64,000 nt of DNA from Dyella_A sp035685805 (GCF_035685805.1 NZ_DASSAB010000038.1:197270-261269); one strand, 5' to 3'; shown: positions 8,130 through 17,324, numbered from the stretch's first letter. The notes: generated by a model from the letters alone, not told the origin. Made by a program: numbers and translations.

Positions 8130-8810
8130 ATGCCCCCTGCAATCTGCCTCCTCATCGGCGCGGCGCTGACACTGGCCGCACTGCCTGCGGCCGGCGCATC
8201 GGCCTTGCCGCAGGATGGCTCGCCGCCGCCCACGACCGGCCAGGCGCTGCCCGGCGTCACCGTAACCGCGCCGTATACCCGCTCCCACGGCGGATACGTG
8301 GTTTCGGGCGACTTCCGGGTGGACGCGCGCATGCCCACGGTGGTGTTTCCCGCCCAGCCGCTGGTCAAGGACGACATACTCAGCGTGCAGCCGGTCCACC
8401 TCAACGACGACGAGTACCTGGTGCTGCAGGAATGCGCCTCGGCCGACTGCCGGCAGGCTCACGTGGTGCAGGTGTGGAATGCCGGCGGCGCGGTGGGGCG
8501 CGTGCACAACGGCGATGGCCGGGTATGGATCGCGCACGAGAACAAATACTTCCTGTGGATGCAGCGGATGCCGGTGATCCAGCGCGACTGCGCGCTGTGC
8601 GCCTCGCGCTTCCAGAACTTCCAGTCGATGAGTCCGCCGATGACGCTGATCCCGGTCGGCCAGGAGGTGTCGCGCAACCGGGCGCAGCTCCAGGCGCAGC
8701 CGCCGGTGGCAGTCCCGGTCACCGGGCAGGCGCACGAGGGAGCGACATTCGTGCTGCACTTCGAAGGTGGTGCGGTCGTGCGCGTGCGGCGCATGCACGC
8801 CGCGCGCTGA
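8130..8810 (+). CDS. secreted hypothetical protein
   Basis: This 226-residue protein starts at ATG 8130 with GGAG five bases upstream; an in-frame ATG at 8106 lacks a site and is less likely. A signal peptide occupies about residues 1-23 (MPPAICLLIGAALTLAAL to AAGASA). The mature part has LPGVTVTAPYTRSHGGYVVS, DEYLVLQECASADCRQAHVV, RVWIAHENKYFLWMQRMP and a Cys pair (RDCALCASRF). Four Cys in two CxxxC/CxxC-like groups could form periplasmic disulfides. I do not recognise a named family. Confidence 0.78.
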   Translation: MPPAICLLIGAALTLAALPAAGASALPQDGSPPPTTGQALPGVTVTAPYTRSHGGYVVSGDFRVDARMPTVVFPAQPLVKDDILSVQPVHLNDDEYLVLQECASADCRQAHVVQVWNAGGAVGRVHNGDGRVWIAHENKYFLWMQRMPVIQRDCALCASRFQNFQSMSPPMTLIPVGQEVSRNRAQLQAQPPVAVPVTGQAHEGATFVLHFEGGAVVRVRRMHAAR

Positions 8811-8945
8811 AGCGGTTGCCTCACTCCCGGCGTTGACGCGGCGGTGTCGTGGGCGCTGCGAGGGTGAGCGCCCATGACGATCCGTCTCCTCTTTCCCCCG
8901 GCCGGCCGCCCGGCCGATGCCCCCGCCAACCACCCGGAGCAGCCC

Positions 8946-9650
8946 ATGTCGAAACTTGCCGACTTTCCCATCACCACGCGCTGGCCGGCGCAGCATCCCG
9001 ACCGCATCCAGCTGTATTCGCTCAACACGCCCAACGGGGTGAAGGCGTCGATCATGCTGGAAGAAACCGGCTTGCCGTATGAGGCGCACCTGGTCGACAT
9101 CACCAAGAGCGAGAGCCACACCGAGGCGTTCCTGGCGCTCAACCCGAACGGCAAGATCCCCGCGATCATCGATCCGGACGGCCCGCAGGGCGAGCCGCTG
9201 GCGCTGTTCGAGTCCGGCGCGATCCTGCTGTACCTGGCCGACAAGACCGGCAAGTTCATCCCCGCCGACGCGGCCGGCCGCTGGGAGACCATCCAGTGGC
9301 TGTTCTTCCAGATGGCCTCGATCGGCCCGATGTTCGGCCAGCTCGGTTTCTTCAACAAATTCGGCGGCAGGGAGATCGAGGACAAGCGCCCGCTGGAGCG
9401 CTACGTGAACGAGTCGATGCGCCTGCTCGACGTGCTCGACAAGCGACTGGCGGGGCGCCCGTGGCTGATCGGCGAGGCGTACACCATTGCCGACATCGCC
9501 ACGGTCGGCTGGGTGAACAACCTGATCACGTTCTACGAGGCGCGCGAACTGGTCGACTTCGACAGTTTTACGCAGGTGGGCGCCTGGCTGACGCGGGCCA
9601 TGGGCCGCCCGGCCGTACAGCGGGGGCTGAAGATTCCGAGCCGCGGCTGA
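8946..9650 (+). CDS. glutathione S-transferase-like protein, Nu class (YghU/YfcG type)
   Basis: This 234-residue protein has a thioredoxin-fold N domain beginning RIQLYSLNTPNGVKASIMLE and a GST C-terminal helical domain. The first block, S-L-N-T-P-N-G-x-K, is the signature of Nu-class GSTs, which bind two glutathiones and reduce disulfides without an active-site Cys. Further GST blocks are LNPNGKIPAIIDPD (cis-Pro), LFESGAILLYLADK and PWLIGEAYTIADIATVGW. ATG 8946 begins MSKLADFPITTRWPAQHPDR, matching the family; an ATG at 8874 is possible but adds an unmatched extension. Confidence 0.92.
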   Translation: MSKLADFPITTRWPAQHPDRIQLYSLNTPNGVKASIMLEETGLPYEAHLVDITKSESHTEAFLALNPNGKIPAIIDPDGPQGEPLALFESGAILLYLADKTGKFIPADAAGRWETIQWLFFQMASIGPMFGQLGFFNKFGGREIEDKRPLERYVNESMRLLDVLDKRLAGRPWLIGEAYTIADIATVGWVNNLITFYEARELVDFDSFTQVGAWLTRAMGRPAVQRGLKIPSRG

Positions 9651-9759
9651 GCGCTGGCGCCTCTCGCGGCCCCGCACTGGCGCCGTTTGCGCCGACGCCC
9701 CCGGACAAGAGTAGGCTCCGGCCAGCGCCGGGGGGCGTGCGCGGCACGAGGGGCACAAC

Positions 9760-11175
9760 GTGGTCTTCAATTCGCTCGCTTTCCTGGCGTTCTTCGCGAT
9801 CGTGCTCGCGCTGCATGCGATGCCGTTCTCGTGGACCACCCGCAAACTCAACCTGCTGATAGCCAGCTACCTGTTCTACGCAGCGTGGAACCCGCCGTTC
9901 GTGATCCTGCTGTGGATCTCCACGGTGGTCGACTGGTTCGCCGCGCAGAAGCTGGTGCACGCCGAGCGGCCGCTGATCCGCCGTGCCTGGATGCTGCTGT
10001 CGGTGGTGGCCAACCTGGGCATGCTGGCGTACTTCAAGTACGGGCACTTCCTGCTGGAAAACTTCAGCGCGCTGATGGCGACGGTGGGCGTGCACTACGT
10101 GCCGCCGGCGTGGGACATCGTGCTGCCGGTGGGTATCTCGTTCTATACCTTTGCCACCTTGTCCTACACGCTGGACATCTACCTGCGCCGGGCGCTGCCG
10201 GCGCGCAAGTTTCTCGACTACGCGCTGTTCGTCACCTTCTTCCCGCACCTGGTGGCCGGCCCGATCATGCGACCGACCGAGCTGGTGCCGCAGTTCGAGC
10301 AGCCGCGCCGTGGCACCGCCCGGCAGCTGCAGTTCGGCCTGGTGCTGATCACGCTGGGGCTGTTCCAGAAGGTGGTACTAGCCGACAGCTTCCTGGGCAA
10401 GGCGGCAGAGATGGTGTTCGACGGGCCGGGCGCACCGGGCGCGCTGGATGCGTGGATCGGCACGCTGGCGTTCAGCGGGCAGATCTTCTGCGACTTCGCG
10501 GGCTACTCCACCATCGCCATCGGCGTGGCGATGTGCCTGGGCTTCGCGATGCCGGACAACTTCCGCTTTCCGTATGCCGCGGTGGGCTTCTCCGACTTCT
10601 GGCGGCGCTGGCACATCACGCTGTCGTCGTGGCTGCGCGATTACCTGTACATCCCGCTGGGCGGCAACCGCCACGGCGAGGCTCGCACCTACATGGCGCT
10701 GATGGGCACCATGCTGCTGGGCGGGCTCTGGCACGGAGCGAGCTGGACATTCGTGGTGTGGGGCGGGCTGCACGGGCTGTACCTGTCGGTGGAGCGCCTG
10801 CTGCGGCGCAGGTTCGCCGGCTACCGACCCAGTCCGCTGGCGGTGCTCGGGCTGGGCCTGCTCACCTACGTGCTGATCAACGTCACCTGGGTGTTCTTCC
10901 GGGCGCGCAGTTTTGCCGGCGCATGGACGATGCTGCGCGGCATGGTCGGGACAAACGCCGTCGCACCGCCGATCCTGCCGACCATGTACCTGGTGACCAC
11001 CGCGGTGATCGTCGCGGGCATCGTGCTGGCGCACTGGATCATGCGGCGGCGCACGCTGGAGTCGATGTTGCAGCAGGCGCCCGCGGTGCCGATGTCGCTG
11101 GCGCTGGGGGTAATGGCGTTCGCCGTGGTGACGGCACAGGGGGATGGCAATGCCTTCATCTATTTCCAGTTCTGA
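9760..11175 (+). CDS. MBOAT family O-acyltransferase (AlgI/DltB-like)
   Basis: This 471-residue multi-pass membrane protein starts at GTG 9760. It carries the MBOAT hallmarks: FPHLVAGPIMRPTELVPQ, SFYTFATLSYTLDIYLRR, the FWRRWHITLSSWLRDYLYIP block near residue 280, and LWHGASWTFVVWGGLHG near 322 with the invariant catalytic His. Family members move acyl (usually acetyl) groups across the inner membrane to acylate extracytoplasmic polysaccharides such as alginate. The next gene, overlapping by 32 bases, encodes an SGNH-type partner, as in the AlgI/AlgJ pairing. No polysaccharide polymerase is adjacent, so the acceptor glycan is unknown. Confidence 0.93.
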   Translation: MVFNSLAFLAFFAIVLALHAMPFSWTTRKLNLLIASYLFYAAWNPPFVILLWISTVVDWFAAQKLVHAERPLIRRAWMLLSVVANLGMLAYFKYGHFLLENFSALMATVGVHYVPPAWDIVLPVGISFYTFATLSYTLDIYLRRALPARKFLDYALFVTFFPHLVAGPIMRPTELVPQFEQPRRGTARQLQFGLVLITLGLFQKVVLADSFLGKAAEMVFDGPGAPGALDAWIGTLAFSGQIFCDFAGYSTIAIGVAMCLGFAMPDNFRFPYAAVGFSDFWRRWHITLSSWLRDYLYIPLGGNRHGEARTYMALMGTMLLGGLWHGASWTFVVWGGLHGLYLSVERLLRRRFAGYRPSPLAVLGLGLLTYVLINVTWVFFRARSFAGAWTMLRGMVGTNAVAPPILPTMYLVTTAVIVAGIVLAHWIMRRRTLESMLQQAPAVPMSLALGVMAFAVVTAQGDGNAFIYFQF

Positions 11176-12367
11176 CCCGGCCGGTGCGGCGCCCGTCCGT
11201 GCCGGCGCGGTGCCTCCCGGCGCGCCCCGGGTCGCCGATGCCGACCGCCCGGGCTTCGTGCGGCTTACCGCGTCGGATCGTCCCGGCATGGCCCAGCCGG
11301 TGCCCGAGCGGGACATTCCCGCGCGGGCATGGGGCCGGATCTGGCTGGGCGCGCTGGCCGTCGCGCTGCTGCTGCTGGGCGGGTGGGAGTGGCGCTGGCG
11401 CGCGTTCGGCGTGACTCCGGCCTACGCCAATTCCGACGGCCAGTGGGCCATGCAGCGCCGGCGCATCGACAACGGGGAAGGCCATGGGACGGTGCTGATC
11501 GGCTCCTCGCGCACGCTGTTCGACGTGCAGTTGCCGGTGTGGCAGCAGATGACCGGCGAGCGGCCGATCCAGCTGGCGCTGGAGGGCACCTCGGCGTTGC
11601 CGGTGCTGGAGGATCTGGCCGGGGATCCCAACTTCACCGGCAGGCTGCTGGTGGGGGTGACGCCGTCGCTGTTCTTCAGCGGCTTTGCCTACCGCGGCGC
11701 GGCCATTCGCAAGGCGCCGCGGGAGAGTCCTTCCCAGCGCATCGGCACCTGGCTGTCGATGCGCCTGTTCGAGCCCTATCTCGCCTTCGATGGCAATGAC
11801 TTCGCGCTGGCCACGGTGATCAAGCGCCAGCCCTGGCCCGTGCGCGCCGGCACCCACCCGCGCCGAGAGGTGCGCAAGCTGGCCAACTTCGACTACGACC
11901 GCAACGGGCGGATGTGGTCGAAGCTGGTGACCGACCCCTCTTACCGCGAGCTGGCGCGTGGCATCTGGCTGCAGCAGATCAACGCGCCGCCGCCGCCGGG
12001 GTTCGAGACGCCGGCAAAGGCCGGCGCGATCGCGCAGCAGCAGATCGCGCGTGCAGTGGCTGCGGTGGCGAAATTGCGCGCCCGCGGCGTGCGCGTGGTG
12101 TTCCTGCGCGCGCCGGTCACGGGGCCGTACTACGCGTTCGAGCAGAGGGTCGCGCCGCGCGCGCAGAGCTGGGACGTGCTGCTGCAGCGTACCGGCGCGC
12201 CCGGCATCGAGTTCTCCGATTACCCCCAGCTGCAGGGGCTGGAGCAGCCGGAGTGGTCGCACCTGTCCGAACCGGCCGCGCGGCAGTTCACCGCCGCGCT
12301 GGTGCCGCTGGTGCAGGACGCTTTCAGCAAGCCGCTGCCGCAGACTCCGCCCCGGCCAGTGCCCTGA
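11144..12367 (+). CDS. SGNH/AlgJ-like partner of MBOAT acyltransferase
   Basis: This 407-residue protein has a long cytoplasmic Pro/Ala-rich N terminus (1-65), one membrane anchor (about 68-80, WLGALAVALLLLGG) and a periplasmic domain. VLIGSSRTLFDVQLPVW contains the candidate nucleophile Ser in GSS. A late PEWSHLSEPAARQFTAAL block provides a His of the SGNH Asp-x-x-His type. Such proteins sit beside MBOAT transporters and complete O-acetyl transfer in the periplasm. ATG 11144 lies inside the MBOAT gene, a strong sign of coupling. Its 3-prime end overlaps the convergent tautomerase gene by 44 bases. Confidence 0.8.
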   Translation: MAMPSSISSSDPAGAAPVRAGAVPPGAPRVADADRPGFVRLTASDRPGMAQPVPERDIPARAWGRIWLGALAVALLLLGGWEWRWRAFGVTPAYANSDGQWAMQRRRIDNGEGHGTVLIGSSRTLFDVQLPVWQQMTGERPIQLALEGTSALPVLEDLAGDPNFTGRLLVGVTPSLFFSGFAYRGAAIRKAPRESPSQRIGTWLSMRLFEPYLAFDGNDFALATVIKRQPWPVRAGTHPRREVRKLANFDYDRNGRMWSKLVTDPSYRELARGIWLQQINAPPPPGFETPAKAGAIAQQQIARAVAAVAKLRARGVRVVFLRAPVTGPYYAFEQRVAPRAQSWDVLLQRTGAPGIEFSDYPQLQGLEQPEWSHLSEPAARQFTAALVPLVQDAFSKPLPQTPPRPVP

Positions 12368-12560
12368 CGTCGGCGGTGGATAGCGGCTTGCCGCCGATGG
12401 CCCAGTCGCCGCTGCGGACTTCCTCGATCACCGTCCAGGTGACGGCGCGCATCGCTTCGCCCTCCACCTCGACCATGGCGTCGGTCAACTTGCGAATGAT
12501 CTGAGCCTTCTGCTGCGGCGAAAACACGCCTTCGATGACTTTCACGTTGATCAGGGGCAT
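12324..12560 (-). CDS. 4-oxalocrotonate tautomerase family enzyme
   Basis: This 78-residue protein begins MPLINVKVIEG, so Pro2 becomes the N-terminal catalytic base after Met removal. Further 4-OT features are FSPQQKAQIIRKLTDAMVEV and TWTVIEEVRSGDWAIGG with a conserved Arg/Trp region. Members are homohexameric tautomerases or dehalogenases acting on enol/keto substrates; the specific substrate is not readable. The start ATG 12560 is fixed by the family N terminus. The last 44 bases overlap the convergent SGNH gene tail to tail. Confidence 0.88.
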   Translation of the reverse strand: MPLINVKVIEGVFSPQQKAQIIRKLTDAMVEVEGEAMRAVTWTVIEEVRSGDWAIGGKPLSTADVRALAGAESAAAAC

Positions 12561-12802
12561 GACGGTTCTCCATGGACTGCGGCGGGGCGGAATGCCCTGG
12601 CGGAACGATGCGCTGCCGGTCGGGTGCCGTCCTGTCCGTGCGTCCCGGCAAGTTGCCCGGGCGTCGGGCGCGTTCGCCGGGTTGCTCTGGCGTCCGCGGA
12701 TCCTGCCCGCGCGTCCGGCTCGCGCGCGGCGAGCCAGCGGCCACTTGGCGCTGGCGGGGCAGGCGCCCACAATCCATCGGCACGCCGCCGGAGGGTCGAC
12801 GC

Positions 12803-13330
12803 ATGACGACACAGCAGATGGCCGCAGCCATGCAGCGCATGCGCGACGTGCTGCAGCGCCGGCCCGAGCGCGGATTGCATGACGATACCGGCGCGGTGGC
12901 CCGATGGCAGGGCGATGCGCGGATCGCCTGCGACCACCCCAACGGCACGCAGCTGGTAACCGATATGCCCGTGGAGCTGGGCGGAACTGGCGATCACGCG
13001 ACGCCCGGCTGGCTTTTCCGCGCGGCGCTCGCGTCGTGCGCGGCCACCCGCATTGCGATGGAGGCGGCCGCCTGCGGCATCGAGCTGACCGAGCTGGAAG
13101 TGCGCGCCGACAGCCAATCCGATGCCCGCGGCCTGCTGGGCATGCAAGCCCCCGACGGCCTGCCGGTGCCGTCGGCGCCGTGCGCGATGCAGATGCGCGT
13201 GCGCCTGCGCGCCGCCGGCGTGCCGGCCCCGACCCTGCAGGCGCTGGTGCGGCGCAGCCGCAGTTGCTCGCCGGTGCCGGCCGCGGTCGAACAGGCGCTG
13301 CCGCTGGACTGGCAGATCGACGCCGCATGA
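12803..13330 (+). CDS. OsmC family peroxiredoxin-like protein
   Basis: This 175-residue protein has both OsmC cysteines: Cys79 in LFRAALASCAATRIAME and Cys155 in RRSRSCSPV. With a conserved Glu/Arg they reduce organic hydroperoxides. Start ATG 12803 is preceded by a GGAGGG site. It is more diverged than the osmC-like gene at 37514. The stop TGA overlaps the ATG of the following AraC regulator (ATGA), implying that the regulator was originally translated with it. Transcription is probably from the 242-base spacer shared with the divergent tautomerase. Confidence 0.88.
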   Translation: MTTQQMAAAMQRMRDVLQRRPERGLHDDTGAVARWQGDARIACDHPNGTQLVTDMPVELGGTGDHATPGWLFRAALASCAATRIAMEAAACGIELTELEVRADSQSDARGLLGMQAPDGLPVPSAPCAMQMRVRLRAAGVPAPTLQALVRRSRSCSPVPAAVEQALPLDWQIDAA

Positions 13331-14301
13331 TGGACGCGCTCTCCGAAACCCTGCGTGCCGTGCGCCTGGTCGGTGCGATCTTCATCAACGCGCGCTTCAC
13401 CGCGCCGTGGTGCTACCAGTCGCCGCATGCCGACGCGGCCGCACCGCTGCTGGAGCCGCATGCCGAGCGCGTGGTGATCTTTCACCTGGTCACCGACGGC
13501 GAGTGCGTGGTGGAACTGGCCGGGCAGGCGCCGCTGCGGCTGGTGGCCGGCGACGTGGTGATGTTTCCGCAGGGCCACGCGCACCGCATGGCGTCGGGGC
13601 CGGGGCTCACGCCACCGCGCGGCGCGCGGCTGCAGGACGTGCTGGCGCGCCGCCCGCTGAAGCTGCTGCACGGCGGTGGTGGCCGACCCACCGGACTGGT
13701 GTGCGGCTACCTCGCCTGCGACGCGCGGCTGGCGCGCATGCTGCTCGGCGGCCTGCCACCGCTGGTGCGCGTGAACGTGCGCGGTGGCAACGCCGGTGCG
13801 TGGCTGGAGGCTTCGCTGCGCTAAGCGATCGCCGAAGCGCGCTCGCCGCGCCCGGGTGGCGCCGGCGTGCTGGCCAAGCTGGCCGAGCTGCTGTTCATCG
13901 AGGTACTGCGCCTGACGATGCACGAGCAGGGCGCCGGTCGCACCGGCTGGCTGGCGGCCGCGGGCGACCGCATCGTCGGTGGCGCGCTCAACGCCCTGCA
14001 CCAGCAGCCGGCGCACGCGTGGACGCTGGAGGAACTGGCGCGCGCCGCGGGTACCTCGCGCTCCGTGCTGGCTGAGCGCTTCACCCAGCTGATGGGCAGC
14101 TCGCCGATGCAGTACCTGATGCAGTGGCGCATGCTGCTGGCGGCCAACCTGCTTTGCCGCAGCAACGTGCCGCTGGCGCGGATCGCCGAGGACGTGGGCT
14201 ATCGCACCGATACCGCCTTCAGCCGCGCGTTCCGCCGCGAGTACGGCGCACCGCCCGCCACCTGGCGGCGCAGCCAGGTGCAGTCGCTGCACGCGCGCTG
14301 A
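13327..14301 (+). pseudogene. AraC family regulator interrupted by in-frame TAA
   Basis: Two halves in the same frame are separated only by TAA at 13822-13824 (codon 166). The first half (1-165) is a cupin-type sensing domain (APWCYQSPHAD, VVIFHLVTDGEC, RLVAGDVVMFPQGHAHRM). The second half continues without a gap: AIAEARSPRPGGAGVLAKL, then LFIEVLR, then a complete AraC double helix-turn-helix (WTLEELARAAGTSRSVLAER and LARIAEDVGYRTDTAFSRAF). Relatives of this cupin-AraC type normally have a Tyr or other aromatic at the join (LRY...AE), one base from TAA. Either the gene is recently broken, there is readthrough, or the base is a sequencing error. The start overlaps osmC by ATGA. Confidence 0.85.
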
Positions 14302-14396
14302 GGCACCGCGCGACGGCAGCCATGCTGCGTCCACCCTATCCCGCGTCGCGGGTTCCATGCCTCAATCGCGTCTGGTCCGTCGCAGGGGTAATCATC

Positions 14397-15878
14397 ATGA
14401 AGTCCAACCGTCGTAACCGGGTGCCTCGCTGCGCTCGCCTGGTCTGCGGACCGCTGTTCGGCTGCACGCTGTGGGCCGCGGCCGCGGGCGCGACCGGTGC
14501 GGTCACGCTGTCACCGCAAACGCTGGGCTTTGTCAGCCACGCGCAGCCGCTCATCGCGATCACCCACGTTCGGGTAATTGACGGCACCGGCGCGCCGGCG
14601 CGGGAAAACCAGACGGTCGTGCTGAGGGACGGCCGGATCGCCGCGCTGGGCAGGCATGTCCGCGTCCCGAAGGAGGCCACCGTCATCGACGGCAGCGGCA
14701 AGAGCCTGATCCCCGGCCTGGTCGGCATGCACGACCACATGTTCTATCCGGCGCCGAAGGTGAACCCGCAGGCGAAGGTGGCGATTTATCCGGAGCAGCC
14801 GTCGAGCTTTCCCAAGCTCTACCTGGCCGGCGGCGTCACCACCATCCGCACCACCGGCAGCACCGAGCCGTACACCGACCTGGAACTGAAGAAGGCGATC
14901 GACGCAGGCCTGATGCCCGGCCCGAAGATGCACACCACCGGGCCCTACCTGGAGGGCAAGGGTGCGCTCGGGCCGCAGATGCACGAGCTCACCGGCGCGG
15001 ACGATGCGCGCGCCACGGTGGAGTACTGGATGGACGAGGGCGCCACCTCGTTCAAGGCCTACATGCACATCACCCGCGCCGAGTTGAGCGCCGCCATCGC
15101 GGCGGCGCACGCCAGGGGCATCACCGTCACCGGCCACCTGTGCTCGATCGGCTTCACCGAGGCCGCCGACCTGGGCATCGACGATCTCGAGCACGGCCTG
15201 GTGGTGGATACCGAATTCACCGCGGGCAAGCAGCCCGACGTGTGTCCGGATACCAAGGCCGCCTCCGCGCACCTGGCCACGCTCACCGTCGACAGCCCGG
15301 AGATCCGCCAGCTGATCCGCCACCTGGTGGACAAGCACGTGGCGGTCACCTCGACGCTGCCGGTGTTCGAGACCTTCGTGCCCGGGCGCGCGCCGGTGGA
15401 TCAGCGCGTGCTGGACGCGATGTTGCCGCAGACGCGCACCGAGTACCTCGCCACGCGCGAGCGCGTGGCGGCGCAGAAGGATTCGTCGTGGCCGGCGCTG
15501 TTCAAGCTGGAGATGGATTTCGAGCACGCCTTTGCAAAGGCCGGCGGCACGCTGCTGGCCGGCCTTGATCCCACCGGCTTCGGCGGCGTGATCGCCGGCT
15601 ACGGCGACCAGCGCGAGGTGGAGCTGCTGGTGGAGGCGGGCTTCAGCCCGCTGGAGGCGATTCGCATCGCAACGCTCAACGGCGCGCGCTTCCTGGGTGA
15701 GGAAAAATCCATTGGCTCGATCGAAGCAGGCAAGGTGGCCGACCTGGTGCTGATCGACGGCAACCCGGCAAGCAACATCAAGGACATCGAGAAGGTAATC
15801 ACCGTGTTCAAGGATGGCGTGGGCTACGACCCGGCGAAACTGGTGCAGGCGGCGAACGGGACGGTGGGGTTGCGGTGA
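14397..15878 (+). CDS. secreted metal-dependent amidohydrolase
   Basis: This 493-residue amidohydrolase-superfamily protein has an N-terminal export signal (basic start, hydrophobic 14-33). The metal motif HDH lies at 112-114 in LIPGLVGMHDHMFYP. Further blocks are GVTTIRTTGSTEP, SFKAYMHITRAELSAAI (probable carbamylated Lys), ITVTGHLCSIGF, DDLEHGL, a DPTGFGG metal-Asp loop, and the composite-sandwich end ARFLGEEKSIGSIEAGKVAD. It resembles imidazolonepropionase/prolidase-like secreted hydrolases; the substrate is unknown. ATG 14397 is used because the signal peptide starts there. Confidence 0.88.
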   Translation: MKSNRRNRVPRCARLVCGPLFGCTLWAAAAGATGAVTLSPQTLGFVSHAQPLIAITHVRVIDGTGAPARENQTVVLRDGRIAALGRHVRVPKEATVIDGSGKSLIPGLVGMHDHMFYPAPKVNPQAKVAIYPEQPSSFPKLYLAGGVTTIRTTGSTEPYTDLELKKAIDAGLMPGPKMHTTGPYLEGKGALGPQMHELTGADDARATVEYWMDEGATSFKAYMHITRAELSAAIAAAHARGITVTGHLCSIGFTEAADLGIDDLEHGLVVDTEFTAGKQPDVCPDTKAASAHLATLTVDSPEIRQLIRHLVDKHVAVTSTLPVFETFVPGRAPVDQRVLDAMLPQTRTEYLATRERVAAQKDSSWPALFKLEMDFEHAFAKAGGTLLAGLDPTGFGGVIAGYGDQREVELLVEAGFSPLEAIRIATLNGARFLGEEKSIGSIEAGKVADLVLIDGNPASNIKDIEKVITVFKDGVGYDPAKLVQAANGTVGLR

Positions 15879-16226
15879 TCGGTCTGCCGCCGTGATGTCT
15901 GCGGTCGGCTAGCGCGCCAGCGGCTCCGTTTGGTCGCTGGCGCCCGCGCGTGGACGAATCGAGCATAGCGGCGCAGTACGCTGCGAGGCAGGCGCGCGAT
16001 GATCTGAGGCCGGACGCCCGCGCATGCCGGACGGCGCGCTGCGGCGAGCCTGCGCGATCAGCAATCCGCGCCACCGGTCGCTGGAGCGGCGGTATGAGGC
16101 GCCGGGATCGACGGCACGCGCTGCCGCCATCACCGCAACCTTGCCCGCATTCCGCCATGGCCTGCCCGTGGTTTTGCCGCCACGGTCGCGGCATGCTCGC
16201 CCCCTTTGCCGCGATGGACCGCCCCC
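15879..16226. other. intergenic region without gene (348 bp)
   Basis: No coding frame with recognisable protein features was found on either strand. A perfect 9-bp inverted repeat (15914-15943) lies just past the amidohydrolase stop, and the right-hand part should contain the promoter of the acyltransferase gene. Confidence 0.5.
15914..15943. repeat. 9-bp inverted repeat, possible transcript-end hairpin
   Basis: GCGCCAGCG at 15914-15922 and CGCTGGCGC at 15935-15943 are perfectly complementary around a 12-base loop. They lie 36 bases after the amidohydrolase stop. There is no T-run after the stem, so it is not a canonical intrinsic terminator, but it could stabilise the mRNA 3-prime end. Confidence 0.5.
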
Positions 16227-17324
16227 ATGCAACGACTCCCTGGCCTGGACACGCTGCGTGCGGCCGCGATTGTCTGGGTGATGCTGTTCCACTCCTGGGT
16301 CGTCGGCGGGCTGGGGCCACACTTCGGGTGGCTGTCGCGTTACGGCTGGGTGGGCGTGGACATCTTCTTCGTGCTCAGCGGCTTCCTGATCGGCGCTCAG
16401 GTGCTGGCGCCACTGGCGCGCGGCGAGTGGCTGGATCTGGTGGACTTCTACCAACGGCGGGCTTACCGCATCGTGCCGGCCTTTGCGGTGGTGCTGGCGC
16501 TGTACGTGTGGGCGCCGGCGGTGCGCGAGTTCGAGGGGCTGGCGCCGTGGTGGCAGTTCGCGACGTTCTCGCTGAACCTGCTGATCGACTACAACGCGCA
16601 GCCGGCGTTCTCGCACGCGTGGTCGCTGTGCGTGGAAGAGCACTTCTACGTGCTGTTTCCGCTGCTGGCGATGGGGCTGGCGCGGTGGCGGTCCGGCGCG
16701 GCACTGAAGGGCGTGGCGCTGGCGTTGGTGCTGGGCGGCATCGCCGTGCGTACCACGCTGTGGCTGCACGACCGTGCGCTGGACCCGCCGCGCAACTGGT
16801 ACATCGAGGATCTTTATTTTCCTACCTGGTCGCGGCTGGATGGGCTGCTGACCGGTGTGCTGCTGGCCGCGCTCAAGGTCTTCCGGCCGCAGCTGTGGAC
16901 TCGCGCCCAGGCGCACGCCACGGTGGCGATGTGGGGCGGGCTGGTGATGCTGGCGCTGGCGTTCTGGCTGTTCCGCGATCGCCTCGCGTGGCTGCCCAAC
17001 GCGTTCGGCTGGCCGCTGCTGTCGGCGGCGATCGGCCTGCTGGTGTTCGCCGCGGCGGGGCCGGGCAGCGCGATCGGACGCTGGCACGTGTGGGGCGCAC
17101 GCCCGGTCGCAAGCATCTCGTACAGCCTCTACCTCACGCACAAGATCGCCTTCCATCTGGTGCAGGTGGGCTGGGGCGAGCGCCTGCACGGAATCGCCCT
17201 GTTCGGGCTTTACGCGCTGGCGGCGCTGGCGGCGGGCGGGGCATTGCACCTGCTGGTGGAGCGACCCGGGTTGCGCCTGCGCCAGCGGCGCGCCGCGCAG
17301 CGCGCGATCCCCGCCGCGGCGTAA
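16227..17324 (+). CDS. acyltransferase 3 family membrane protein (OafA/YrhL-like)
   Basis: This 365-residue, roughly ten-helix membrane protein begins MQRLPGLDTLRAAAIVWVM, with the family R-A-I-A-like first helix and catalytic His in MLFHSW. Further blocks are YGWVGVDIFFVLSGFLIG, FYQRRAYRIVPAF (R-x-x-R motif), WSLCVEEHFYVLFPLL and SYSLYLTHKIAFHLVQ. Members O-acylate surface sugars such as O-antigen, exopolysaccharide or Nod factor; the acceptor is unknown. There is no fused SGNH domain. ATG 16227 is preferred because upstream in-frame codons add residues not seen in the family. Confidence 0.92.
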   Translation: MQRLPGLDTLRAAAIVWVMLFHSWVVGGLGPHFGWLSRYGWVGVDIFFVLSGFLIGAQVLAPLARGEWLDLVDFYQRRAYRIVPAFAVVLALYVWAPAVREFEGLAPWWQFATFSLNLLIDYNAQPAFSHAWSLCVEEHFYVLFPLLAMGLARWRSGAALKGVALALVLGGIAVRTTLWLHDRALDPPRNWYIEDLYFPTWSRLDGLLTGVLLAALKVFRPQLWTRAQAHATVAMWGGLVMLALAFWLFRDRLAWLPNAFGWPLLSAAIGLLVFAAAGPGSAIGRWHVWGARPVASISYSLYLTHKIAFHLVQVGWGERLHGIALFGLYALAALAAGGALHLLVERPGLRLRQRRAAQRAIPAAA

